Shown piece by piece: positions 16,333 to 24,392 of a stretch of 39,733 bases of DNA (position 1 is the first letter of the stretch; every line of letters begins with the position of its first letter). Below the pieces are notes generated by a model. That model had not been told where the DNA came from, ran no database searches, and worked only from the letters and a program-made list of their open reading frames with translations. The DNA comes from an uncultured Azospirillum sp. (GTDB lineage Bacteria; Pseudomonadota; Alphaproteobacteria; Azospirillales; Azospirillaceae): positions 1 to 39,733 of the forward strand of contig NZ_CAMLJP010000053.1 of the NCBI RefSeq assembly GCF_946480385.1. The letters are read 5' to 3'. The translations under genes were made by a program, and so were the position numbers.

Positions 16333-17327
16333 ACATCCTGATCGTCAGCGACGCCTGGCACCCGCAGGTGAACGGCGTCGTGCGCACCATCGGCACCGTG
16401 CGCGATGAGTTGGAGGCGATGGGCCACAGCGTCGAGGTGATCGGTCCCGACCGCTTCCGTACCCTGCCGATGCCGACATATCCGGAAATCCGGCTGGCGC
16501 TGGGGGCGAAGCGGCGGCTGTGGGCGATGATCGAGGGCATGCGGCCCGACTGCATCCACATCGCCACCGAAGGGCCGCTGGGCTTCGCCGCGCGGTCCTA
16601 TTGCCTGAAGCACGGCAAGCCCTTCACCACCGCCTACCACACGCGCTTTCCCGAATATGTGCGCGACCGCGCGCCGATCCCGCTGGCGCTGTCCTATGCG
16701 GTGGTCCGCCGCTTCCACAAGCCGTCCTCGGCGGTGATGGTGGCGACCCAGACCATCGAGGACGCGCTGATGCACCGCGGTTTCGGCAACATCCGCCGCT
16801 GGACCCGCGGCGTCGATACCGAGCTGTTCCGGCCCCGCGACAAGGGCTTCCTCGATCTGCCGCGCCCGGTGTCGATGTATGTCGGCCGCGTCGCGGTGGA
16901 AAAGAACCTGGAGGATTTCCTGCGCCTCGACCTGCCCGGCACCAAGGTGGTGGTCGGCGACGGCCCGGCGCGGGAGGAGTTGCAGCGCAAATACCCCGGC
17001 GTCCACTGGGTCGGCGCCAAGCATGGCGAGGATCTGGCGAGGCATTACGCCGCCGCCGACGTCTTCGTCTTTCCGTCGCGCACCGACACCTTCGGACTGG
17101 TTCTGCTGGAAGCGCTGGCGTCCGGCGTGCCGGTGGCGGCCTACCCGGTGCCGGGACCGCTGGACGTGGTCGACGGCTCCGGCGCCGGCTGCCTTGACGA
17201 GGATTTGAAGCGGGCGGTCGAGGGGGCCTTGGCGATCCCGGCGCAAGCCTGCCGGGACTATGCGCTGGGCTATTCCTGGCGCCGCTCGGCGGAGCAGTTC
17301 CTGTCGAACCTGCGGCCGTTCACGTAA
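16329..17327 (+). CDS. Glycosyltransferase family 4, lipid or envelope glycan
   Basis: A 332-residue GT-B enzyme starting at a GTG that overlaps the previous stop (GTGA), so translation is coupled. The N-terminal domain begins NILIVSDAWHPQVNGVVRT, the usual GT4 start with the acceptor-side loop. The C-terminal domain has VGRVAVEKNLEDFL, GDGPAREEL and the EX7E-like FPSRTDTFGLVLLEALASG. It resembles the MgtA/PimB-like mannosyl- or glucosyltransferases that modify diacylglycerol or phosphatidylinositol. No membrane helix is present. Coupling to an LpxH-like phosphoesterase suggests the two modify one lipid, by inference only. Confidence 0.85.
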   Translation: MNILIVSDAWHPQVNGVVRTIGTVRDELEAMGHSVEVIGPDRFRTLPMPTYPEIRLALGAKRRLWAMIEGMRPDCIHIATEGPLGFAARSYCLKHGKPFTTAYHTRFPEYVRDRAPIPLALSYAVVRRFHKPSSAVMVATQTIEDALMHRGFGNIRRWTRGVDTELFRPRDKGFLDLPRPVSMYVGRVAVEKNLEDFLRLDLPGTKVVVGDGPAREELQRKYPGVHWVGAKHGEDLARHYAAADVFVFPSRTDTFGLVLLEALASGVPVAAYPVPGPLDVVDGSGAGCLDEDLKRAVEGALAIPAQACRDYALGYSWRRSAEQFLSNLRPFT

Positions 17328-17412
17328 GCCGGGGACAGCATTCCGCTTGGCGAAGATCGGGTGCCATGGTTCCATTCCGCCGGATCACCACTCCGACGCG
17401 AGGTTCCCGGCC

Positions 17413-18036
17413 ATGACCCCCGAATTCCTCATCACCTCCCTGATCGTCGTCGCCTCACCCGGCACCGGGGTGCTGCTCACGCTGGCGGCGGGGTTGTCGC
17501 AGGGGGCGCGGGCCAGCGCGGTGACGGCCTTCGGCTGCACGCTGGGGATCGTGCCGCACATGGCGGCGGCGGTGCTGGGGCTGGCCGCCCTGCTGCACAC
17601 CAGCGCGGTGGCGTTCCAGGGGCTGAAGATCCTCGGCGTGCTCTATCTGCTCTACATGGCCTGGGCGACACTGAAGGAGCGGGGGGCGCTGAGCGTCGAG
17701 ACGGACGGGACGGCGGACAGGACGAAGCACACGGCCGGGCGGATGATCCTGCGGGCGGTGCTGGTCAATGTACTGAACCCGAAACTGTCGATCTTCTTCC
17801 TGGCCTTCCTGCCGCAATTCGTCAGCGACGCCGACCCGCAGCCGCTGGCCCGCATGCTGGAGCTCAGCGGCGTGTTCATGGCGCTGACCTTTGCGGTCTT
17901 TGTCCTCTATGGCCTGTTCGCCGCCGCGGTGCGCGATCAGGTTGTCTCCCGCCCGCGGGTGATGGCCTGGATGCGCCGCAGCTTCGCCGCGGCCTTCGCT
18001 GCGCTCGGCGCCAAGCTGGCGCTGGCGGAGCGGTGA
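17413..18036 (+). CDS. LysE/RhtB family amino acid exporter
   Basis: A 207-residue inner-membrane protein with about six helices. The N-terminal signature is IVVASPGTGVLLTLAAGLSQG (residues 10-30), in which the usual PGP is changed to PGT. The mid-protein motif VNVLNPKLSIFFLAFLPQF (about 119-137) is typical. Such proteins export amino acids, often homoserine, threonine or leucine. The substrate is not predictable. It follows the glycosyltransferase by 85 bases, with its ATG at 17413. A second, distinct member lies at 22668. Confidence 0.88.
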   Translation: MTPEFLITSLIVVASPGTGVLLTLAAGLSQGARASAVTAFGCTLGIVPHMAAAVLGLAALLHTSAVAFQGLKILGVLYLLYMAWATLKERGALSVETDGTADRTKHTAGRMILRAVLVNVLNPKLSIFFLAFLPQFVSDADPQPLARMLELSGVFMALTFAVFVLYGLFAAAVRDQVVSRPRVMAWMRRSFAAAFAALGAKLALAER

Positions 18037-18194
18037 CAGGCGAACTGCGAAGCGCTGATCGATATTTTTCAGCTTCGCCGCGCCACTCCGTGACAAAATC
18101 TCCCGCCGGTTGAGATCTCTTTACACAAATAAACTTGGCATGCTAACGCTCATGGCGAGAAACACTCTCGGAAAACGCAACCGGGGATCTTGCC

Positions 18195-19088
18195 ATGGGC
18201 CGCCGTCCGTTCGACGCCTCCACTTCTTCTTCGGGCTGTGCGCCGCGCCGGCCGTCGGTTTTGCGGGGTTTGCTCGCCGTTCTGCCGTTGATGGCGGCGG
18301 TGACCGGCTGCGCGTCCTTCAAGGGCTATCCGGAGCGCCTGCCGGCTGAACCGGCGGTGGTGGAGCAGGGGAGTGCCGCCGGCATCCTCACCTGCTCCGA
18401 CGAGACCTGCCGCAACACCAAGGTTGCGGCGCGGATGTACGCCATCGACACCAATTTCTCGGAGTTCGAGGAGAAGCTGTTCCAGCAGATGCGCGAGGCG
18501 GGCTTTTCCACCGACGTGCTGACGCTGGGTGTCACTTCGGCCGGTGCGGCCAGTGGCGGTGCGGCGGCCAGCATTCTGTCGGCCATCGGCGCCGGCATCA
18601 CCGGCAGCCGCGCCGCTTTCGAGAAGGAGGTTCTGGGCGACAAGGCGCTGCCGGCCATCCATTCCTCCATGCGTGCCAGCCGCGCCCGGATGCGGACCCG
18701 CATCCTGACCGGGCTGTCGAAGCCGCTGAAGGACTATCCGCCCGGCATCGCCCTGACCGACCTTGAGGAATACTATTCCAGCGGGACGGTGCTGAGCGCG
18801 CTGATCGGAATCACCGAACGCGCCGCCACCGCGGCGCACGAGGCCGAACAGCAGCTTGTCAGCATCTCCGGCTTTGCCTCAACCGACGCCGCCAACTTCC
18901 TCTATGGCTATGCCGTCGCCGACGGACTGTCGGATGCGGAAAAGCGCGACCGGCTGAACCGCATCGCCGCGCAATACAAGGCGCAGGGCGTCGACACCCG
19001 CGGCATCGCCGCCATCAGCCTGATCCGCAACCCGGCGCTCGCCAGCCAGACCGCCGCGGTCGCCCGCGGCTTCGGCTGGAAGGGCTGA
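18195..19088 (+). CDS. Predicted lipoprotein of unknown function
   Basis: A 297-residue protein with a long, Arg-rich N-terminus, a hydrophobic core (about residues 24-35) and a lipobox ending at Cys39 (VTGC). It is therefore probably an outer-membrane or periplasmic lipoprotein. The mature part has a CSDETCRNT segment (two cysteines five apart), an Ala/Gly-rich hydrophobic stretch (about 110-138) that could insert in membrane or pack a helical bundle, and otherwise amphipathic helices. I recognise no family. It is preceded by an AT-rich stretch (about 18115-18160) that probably holds its promoter, and is followed 44 bases later by a small gene on the same strand. Confidence 0.7.
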   Translation: MGRRPFDASTSSSGCAPRRPSVLRGLLAVLPLMAAVTGCASFKGYPERLPAEPAVVEQGSAAGILTCSDETCRNTKVAARMYAIDTNFSEFEEKLFQQMREAGFSTDVLTLGVTSAGAASGGAAASILSAIGAGITGSRAAFEKEVLGDKALPAIHSSMRASRARMRTRILTGLSKPLKDYPPGIALTDLEEYYSSGTVLSALIGITERAATAAHEAEQQLVSISGFASTDAANFLYGYAVADGLSDAEKRDRLNRIAAQYKAQGVDTRGIAAISLIRNPALASQTAAVARGFGWKG

Positions 19089-19132
19089 GGCTGCGGCGAA
19101 CTTCTCACGCAACCTGAGCCGGAGCGACCGAC

Positions 19133-19288
19133 ATGGTGGAACACACCGATTTGACCGAAGAGCAGGCCGATCAGATCATCGACGCCGTGCTGCTTCAGTA
19201 TCCCGATGCGAAACCCGAGAAGTCGCGGCAGGGCGACAATCTGTGGACTGTCAATTATCAGGTTCCCGAAGTTCCTCCGGGGGCGTGA
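19133..19288 (+). CDS. Small acidic protein, 51 residues
   Basis: A short frame with GGAG eight bases before its ATG. The sequence starts MVEHTDLTEEQADQIIDAVL and ends VNYQVPEVPPGA. It is acidic, with one predicted amphipathic helix (about residues 7-22), and has no cysteine, signal peptide or membrane segment. I do not recognise it. It lies 44 bases after the lipoprotein gene on the same strand, so the two may be co-transcribed. Codon use with G/C at third positions fits its neighbours, which supports real coding. Confidence 0.55.
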   Translation: MVEHTDLTEEQADQIIDAVLLQYPDAKPEKSRQGDNLWTVNYQVPEVPPGA

Positions 19289-19452
19289 TCGTCCGGAACG
19301 GCCCTACCGGAAGGTCTGGCGTCGTCCATCGCACCGTCCCCTGTTACGGAATGGTTGCCGCGTGCTAAGGTGCCGCCGGGCGCGTCGCCGGTGTTCCGTA
19401 TAGGGGGACCGGCAACGCGCCCGTTGTCGTACGTCTCCTGTTCCGGGCCTCG

Positions 19453-20739
19453 ATGCTGCACTCCCTTTACCGTGGCCTGACGACCGTCGCCGGGCCGGCG
19501 GTGCGCCTCTACCTCGACCGCCGCCGCGCTGCCGGCAAGGAAGACTCCGCCCGGCAGGCGGAGCGGTTCGGCATGGCCTCGCGCACCCGGCCGGATGGCC
19601 CGCTGGTCTGGATCCACGCGGCCAGCGTGGGGGAGGCGAACTCGGTCCTGGTTCTGATCGGCCGGCTTCTGGACAGCGCACCCGATCTGACCGTGCTGAT
19701 GACCACCGGCACCGTCACCTCGGCCGAGTTGATGGGGCGGCGCTTGCCGGAGCGCGCCATTCATCAATATGTGCCTGTCGATCTGCCCGACGCGGTCGAC
19801 CGCTTCCTCGACCATTGGCGGCCCGACGCGGTGCTGTGGACGGAATCGGAGATCTGGCCGAACCTGCTGGCCGGCATCCGCGCCCGTTCGATCCCGGCCG
19901 CGCTGGTCAATGCCCGCATGTCCGAACGCAGCTTCTCGCGCTGGCGCAACGCGCCCGGCCTGATCGGCGGATTGCTGTCCACCTTCCAGGTCACGCTGGC
20001 CCAGACCGAAGGCGATGCGGAGCGGCTGCGCCGGCTGGGGGCCTCCGGCGTCGCCAGCGTCGGCAACCTGAAATTCTCCGCCGAGCCGCCGCCCGCCGCG
20101 TCCGACGCGATGGAGCCGCTGAGCGCCGCCCTAGCCGGCCGCCCCGTCTGGCTGCTCGCCAGTTCCCACCCGGGGGAGGATGAGATCGCTGCGGCGGTCC
20201 ATGCCGCGCTGGCGCCGGCTCTGCCCGGCCTGCTGACCGTCATCGCGCCGCGCCATGCCCATCGCGGCGACGCCATCGCCGAGTTGATGCGGGCGCGCGG
20301 ATTGGCGGTTCTGCAGCGCACGGCCGGGCATCGGCTGCCGGGACCGGAGCATGCCGTCTACATCGCCGACACCATGGGCGAGCTGGGGCTGTTCTATCGT
20401 GCCGCGCCGGTGGTGTGTATGGGCGGCTCCTTCATTCCCCATGGCGGGCAGAACCCGGTGGAGCCGGCGCAGCTGGGCTGCGCGGTCCTGTATGGCCCGC
20501 ACATGTTCAATTTCGGCGAGATCACCCACATGCTGGAGGCCGCTGGCGGCGCCCTGCCGGTCGCGGACGGCGATGCGCTGACCCGCGAGACCCGGCGGCT
20601 GCTGACCGACGACCGGGCGCGAGACCGCATCGTCGCGGGGGCCGCGCGGGTGACGGCGGACAACCGGCGGATCATCGACCGCGCGCTGGGGGCGCTGTCC
20701 CCGGTGCTGGGCGCCGCCGGCATCCGGACCGCGGCCTGA
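19453..20739 (+). CDS. waaA: 3-deoxy-D-manno-octulosonic acid (Kdo) transferase
   Basis: A 428-residue GT-B enzyme that adds Kdo from CMP-Kdo to the lipid A precursor at the inner membrane. The N-terminal hydrophobic anchor is at residues 3-20. The LVWIHAASVGEANSVLVLI segment (about 50-68) carries the family's ASVGE with the catalytic Glu. The ESEIWPNLL motif (about 136-144) and VGNLKF (about 210-215) are also typical, as is the C-terminal GGSFIPHGGQNPVEPAQ that binds CMP-Kdo. Whether it adds one or two Kdo units cannot be told. It begins a tight operon with lpxK and an lpxL-like gene (gaps of 14 and -17 bases). Confidence 0.95.
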   Translation: MLHSLYRGLTTVAGPAVRLYLDRRRAAGKEDSARQAERFGMASRTRPDGPLVWIHAASVGEANSVLVLIGRLLDSAPDLTVLMTTGTVTSAELMGRRLPERAIHQYVPVDLPDAVDRFLDHWRPDAVLWTESEIWPNLLAGIRARSIPAALVNARMSERSFSRWRNAPGLIGGLLSTFQVTLAQTEGDAERLRRLGASGVASVGNLKFSAEPPPAASDAMEPLSAALAGRPVWLLASSHPGEDEIAAAVHAALAPALPGLLTVIAPRHAHRGDAIAELMRARGLAVLQRTAGHRLPGPEHAVYIADTMGELGLFYRAAPVVCMGGSFIPHGGQNPVEPAQLGCAVLYGPHMFNFGEITHMLEAAGGALPVADGDALTRETRRLLTDDRARDRIVAGAARVTADNRRIIDRALGALSPVLGAAGIRTAA

Positions 20740-20753
20740 AAGGACGCGGCGCC

Positions 20754-21752
20754 GTGAAGACCCCTGCCTTCTGGTATCGGCCGCCCGGCCTTGCCTCAAC
20801 CCTGCTGGCGCCGCTGGGGGCGCTCTATGGGCTGGCCGGCCGGCGGCGCCTCGCCGGAACCGTTCCGCGCCGGGTCGGCGTTCCGGTCGCCTGCGTTGGC
20901 AATCTGGTGGCGGGCGGCGCCGGCAAGACGCCGGTCGGGCTGGCACTGATCGCGGCGCTGCAGGCCCGCGGGATCGCCGTCCATGCGCTGACCCGCGGCC
21001 ATGGCGGGCGGGAGGCCGGTCCGCTGGCGGTCGACCCCGGCAGCCACGGCGCCGCCGATGTCGGTGACGAGGCTCTGCTGCTGGCGGGGGCGGCGCCCTG
21101 CTGGGTGGCGCGCGACCGGCTGGCGGGGGCGGAACGCGCGGTCGCTGCCGGGGCCGGGGCCATCGTCATGGATGACGGGTTCCAGAACCCGGCCCTGCAC
21201 AAGGATCTGGCTCTGATCGTCGCCGATGGCGCGGTCGGTTTCGGCAACGGCCGGCTGGTGCCGGCCGGTCCGCTGCGCGAGCGGGTGGCCGACGGCCTCG
21301 CCCGCGCCGACGCGCTGGTGATCCTGGGCGAGGACCGCCATGGGCTGGCGGCGCTGGCCGGCGGGCGTCCGGTGCTGGCGGCGCGGTTGGAGCCCGATCC
21401 CGAGGCCGCCGCCCGGCTGGCCGGACGCGACGTCCTGGCCTTCGCCGGCATCGGCCGGCCGGAGAAGTTCTTCGCCACGCTGGAGGCGCTCGGCGCCCGC
21501 GTGGTCGGGCGGGTGCCTTTCGCCGACCACCACCCTTACCGCCCCGCTGAGGTGGCGGCCCTGGTCGACCGCGCCGCGGCGCTGGGCGCCGTGCCCGTCA
21601 CCACCGCCAAGGATGCCGTGCGCCTGCCGCCGGACCTGCGGGCGAAGGTCGCCGTCCTGCCGGTGTCGGTCCGCTGGGCCGACGAGCGGGCGCTCTCCAC
21701 GCTTTTGACCACCGTGTTGCTGAAGGGAAGCCCCGATGGCGAAGCCGCGTAG
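20754..21752 (+). CDS. lpxK: Tetraacyldisaccharide 4'-kinase
   Basis: A 332-residue membrane-associated kinase that phosphorylates the 4' position of the lipid A disaccharide. The P-loop is in CVGNLVAGGAGKTPV (about residues 47-61), and the family's DDGFQNPALHKD motif is at about 141-152. The later FAGIGRPEKFF and PFADHHPY segments are also conserved. The start is a GTG at 20754. It follows waaA by 14 bases, and its end overlaps the acyltransferase gene by 17 bases, so the three are surely one operon. Compared with the E. coli order (msbA-lpxK), the pairing with waaA is usual for alphaproteobacteria. Confidence 0.95.
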   Translation: MKTPAFWYRPPGLASTLLAPLGALYGLAGRRRLAGTVPRRVGVPVACVGNLVAGGAGKTPVGLALIAALQARGIAVHALTRGHGGREAGPLAVDPGSHGAADVGDEALLLAGAAPCWVARDRLAGAERAVAAGAGAIVMDDGFQNPALHKDLALIVADGAVGFGNGRLVPAGPLRERVADGLARADALVILGEDRHGLAALAGGRPVLAARLEPDPEAAARLAGRDVLAFAGIGRPEKFFATLEALGARVVGRVPFADHHPYRPAEVAALVDRAAALGAVPVTTAKDAVRLPPDLRAKVAVLPVSVRWADERALSTLLTTVLLKGSPDGEAA

Positions 21753-22632
21753 TCCGCTGCAGAAATGGCTGACGCGCCGGATCGGCTATCCGGTGGAGGC
21801 GGTGCTGGTCCACGCCGTCTGCTGGCTGTTCCGGGTGCTGCCGCTCGACCGCGCCTCGGCGCTCGGCGGCTGGATCGGACGGACGGTGGGTCCGTGGCTG
21901 CCCAACAGTGCCCGCGCGCGGCGCAACCTGACGCGGGCCTTCCCGGAGAAGGGCAGGGCGGAAATCGACGCGATCCTGCGCGGCATGTGGGACAATCTGG
22001 GCCGGACCATCGCCGAATACCCGCATCTGGAGCAGATCGGTCGCGAGCGGATCGAAGTGGTCGGCATCGAGCATGTCGATATGCTGCGCGAGGACGGCAA
22101 GGCCGGCATCCTGGTCTCCGGCCATCTGGCGAACTGGGAGGTTCAGTCGGTCGCCTCCCGCATGCTGGGGTTGGAGTTGGGGGTGGTCTATCGCGCGCCC
22201 AACAACCCGATCGTTGGCGAACTTCTGGTGAAGCTGCGCGGGGCGGCGACCGGCATGCAGATCCCCAAGGGACCGGACGGCGCCAGGATCCTGCTGCGCC
22301 ACCTGACCAAGGGTGGCCATGTCGGCATGCTGATCGACCAGAAGATGAATGACGGCATCCCGGTCCCCTTCTTCGGCCGCGACGCCATGACCGCGCCGGC
22401 CGCCGCCGTCCTCGGCATGAAGATGCAGTTGCCGCTGTGCCCGGCGCGGACGGAAAGGCTGGAGGGCGCGCACTTCCGCGTCACCGTCCTGCCGCCGGAG
22501 GAATACCCGACCAGCGGCGATCGCAATGCGGATGCGCGAATTCTGATGGAACGGCTGAACCGTCTGTTGGAGGATTGGATCCGCGACAAGCCGGCGCAAT
22601 GGCTGTGGATCCACCGCCGCTGGCCGGATTGA
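21736..22632 (+). CDS. Lysophospholipid/lipid A acyltransferase (LpxL/HtrB family)
   Basis: A 298-residue membrane-bound acyltransferase. The catalytic HX4E motif is H130-E135 in SGHLANWEV. Around it are the family's RRNLTRAFPE (about 62-71) and a later LIDQKMNDGIPVPFFGRDA (about 203-221). The C-terminus QWLWIHRRWPD is the signature end of lipid A late acyltransferases. It probably adds a secondary acyl chain to Kdo-lipid A, using acyl-ACP. It overlaps lpxK by 17 bases and ends the lipid A operon, possibly with the LysE gene 35 bases later. Confidence 0.92.
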   Translation: MAKPRSPLQKWLTRRIGYPVEAVLVHAVCWLFRVLPLDRASALGGWIGRTVGPWLPNSARARRNLTRAFPEKGRAEIDAILRGMWDNLGRTIAEYPHLEQIGRERIEVVGIEHVDMLREDGKAGILVSGHLANWEVQSVASRMLGLELGVVYRAPNNPIVGELLVKLRGAATGMQIPKGPDGARILLRHLTKGGHVGMLIDQKMNDGIPVPFFGRDAMTAPAAAVLGMKMQLPLCPARTERLEGAHFRVTVLPPEEYPTSGDRNADARILMERLNRLLEDWIRDKPAQWLWIHRRWPD

Positions 22633-22667
22633 GCGCCCGCTCCACCGTACTTCAAGGTTCGCCCGCG

Positions 22668-23330
22668 ATGGCTTTGCCGCTCGACCTCCATCTGCTGCAA
22701 CTCTATGTGGTTGCCGTCTGCGTCCTGGTTCTGGCGCCGGGACCGGATTCCCTTCTGGTGCTGACCCGCAGCATCGCCGACGGCCGGCAGGCCGGGGTGG
22801 TGGCGACGCTGGGCATCTGCGTCGGCAACACCGTCCATTCGCTGCTGGCCGCCGCCGGGATCTCCGCCCTCATCGCGGCGTCGGCCTCGCTGTTCGACCT
22901 GCTGCGCTATGCCGGCGGTGCCTATCTCGCCTGGATCGGCCTGCGGTCGCTGTGGAGCGTCTGGACCAGCCGCGGCGCTGAACCGGTCCCCGCCGTCGAG
23001 GCCCCGGCCCCGGCGCCTGCGGGCCGCGTCTTCGTCCAGGCGCTGCTGACCAACCTGCTGAACCCGAAGATCATCCTGTTCCAACTGGCCTTCGTGCCGC
23101 AGTTCATCGCCCCGCACCTGGGCCATGTGGCGCTGCAGACCTTCATCCTCGGCAACATCATTTCGGTGCTGGGCGGCGCCTATCTGGTCGGCATCGCGGC
23201 GCTCAGCGCCGGGGCCGCGCGGCGGGTGCTGTCCAGCCCGCGGGTGCGCGCGGCGATGGATGGTATTGCCGGCGTGCTGTTCCTCGGCTTTGCGGTGCGG
23301 CTGTTGCTGACGGATCGGAAGTTTGCGTGA
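22668..23330 (+). CDS. LysE/RhtB family amino acid exporter
   Basis: A 220-residue inner-membrane protein with about six helices and the standard signature VLAPGPDSLLVLTRSIADGR (residues 21-40). The second motif is LLTNLLNPKIILFQLAFVPQF (about 122-142). A loop near residues 105-120 is Ala/Pro-rich. It exports an unknown amino acid or related compound. The start ATG is at 22668, 35 bases after the acyltransferase stop, so it may be read with the lipid A operon. It is convergent with the endonuclease-like gene, with 27 bases between stops. Confidence 0.9.
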   Translation: MALPLDLHLLQLYVVAVCVLVLAPGPDSLLVLTRSIADGRQAGVVATLGICVGNTVHSLLAAAGISALIAASASLFDLLRYAGGAYLAWIGLRSLWSVWTSRGAEPVPAVEAPAPAPAGRVFVQALLTNLLNPKIILFQLAFVPQFIAPHLGHVALQTFILGNIISVLGGAYLVGIAALSAGAARRVLSSPRVRAAMDGIAGVLFLGFAVRLLLTDRKFA

Positions 23331-23357
23331 GGATTGGTGGGAGCCGCCGCCACACCC

Positions 23358-24203
23358 TCACCACAGATCGTCCTCGCCCTCCGCCCCGGTATCGACATCG
23401 AAGGTGGCCGTCTGGCGGACGATCGGATGGCTGTCCTTCCATTCCTCGAAATCCGACACCACCGCCGGGCGGATGCCGAGCGCCAGCACCGGGCAGCCGC
23501 CGCCGCGGCCGGCGTCCAGGCGGTAGAGCAGCTTCTTCATCCAGGTGGTGCTGGCGCCGTATTTGTTCTGGAAGTTCTTCATCTCCACCCGCCGCGCCAC
23601 CTCGGTGAACAGCGGGATCAGTTCGGCGCTGCGGGTCAGCAGCACGCCGGCATTGATGATGCCGCATTCGTAGAAGGTGCGAGCGGCGTAGAGGTCGCGG
23701 TCGAAGGTCTGGTCCTTGCTGTTCCATTCCAAGTCGAAGGACACGCGCTCCTTCACGAAGTCGATCTTGTGCCCGTCGATGAAGCCGTTGACCTTGTATA
23801 GCTCCTCGCGCTGGTGCTGTTCGGTGACGGTCTGACCGCGGTTCTTGCCGGCGACGCGGCGCTTTTCCTCATGCGTTACGATCATCTTGGTGATGAACAG
23901 GTCGCCGCGGATGCGCGTCTCGTTCCAGCCGAGCGGGTTCAGCATCCGCTCCATCGTCTTGGCGATCTGCGACTTGTTGCCGCCCGACGCCACGATGTCC
24001 TCGGTGCGGATGCGGAACTCCATCAGCCGTTCGGTGATCTCGCGGAACTCGGCCGTGCAGGCATAGGCCAGGATGCGGGCGGCGTTGCGGTAGCTGTGCA
24101 CCTCGTACAGGTCGAGGAACCCCGGCGGGAACAGGTCGCCCAGGTCGGGATCCCGCGCTTCGATCAGCGGGGCCTTGTCGTGGATGCAGGCAAGCAGATT
24201 CAT
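23358..24203 (-). CDS. BglII/BstYI-like type II restriction endonuclease homologue, solitary
   Basis: A 281-residue soluble protein. The C-terminal half has the pattern of the BglII/BstYI endonuclease family: HKIDFVKERVSFDLEWNSKD (residues 145-164), then QTFDRDLYAARTFYECGIINAGVLLTR. The likely active site is D148 with E159 and N161 (D-x10-E-x-N), which resembles the D...E-x-Q site of BglII. The N-terminal half is helical. No DNA methyltransferase lies within the window, which is unusual for an active type II enzyme. The ATG at 24203 starts a region of family-like sequence; the frame stays open far upstream only because it is antisense to the kinase gene. Family assignment is from memory of motifs. 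Confidence 0.72.
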   Translation of the reverse strand: MNLLACIHDKAPLIEARDPDLGDLFPPGFLDLYEVHSYRNAARILAYACTAEFREITERLMEFRIRTEDIVASGGNKSQIAKTMERMLNPLGWNETRIRGDLFITKMIVTHEEKRRVAGKNRGQTVTEQHQREELYKVNGFIDGHKIDFVKERVSFDLEWNSKDQTFDRDLYAARTFYECGIINAGVLLTRSAELIPLFTEVARRVEMKNFQNKYGASTTWMKKLLYRLDAGRGGGCPVLALGIRPAVVSDFEEWKDSHPIVRQTATFDVDTGAEGEDDLW

Positions 24204-24392
24204 GACGGCACATGCGCGATGGAAAACGGCGGCACCATGGCGGCTGCCGCCCGGTAAATCCACCCTTTCCGCCTGTTGGCCCCACCTGATGGCGCCTGCC
24301 GGGGGCCGAACTGGCGGCCATTCCCCGACATATGGTAAGGTCGCCCGCGCGCCGGGGTGGAAAAAGCGCGGTTGTTTCGTCGGGGGACCGTG

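Noticed and set aside
16329..17327. Assigning the glycosyltransferase to LPS core synthesis
   Set aside because: It is coupled to an LpxH-like gene rather than to waaA, and its motifs fit lipid mannosyl- or glucosyltransferases equally well, so only a general call is supported.
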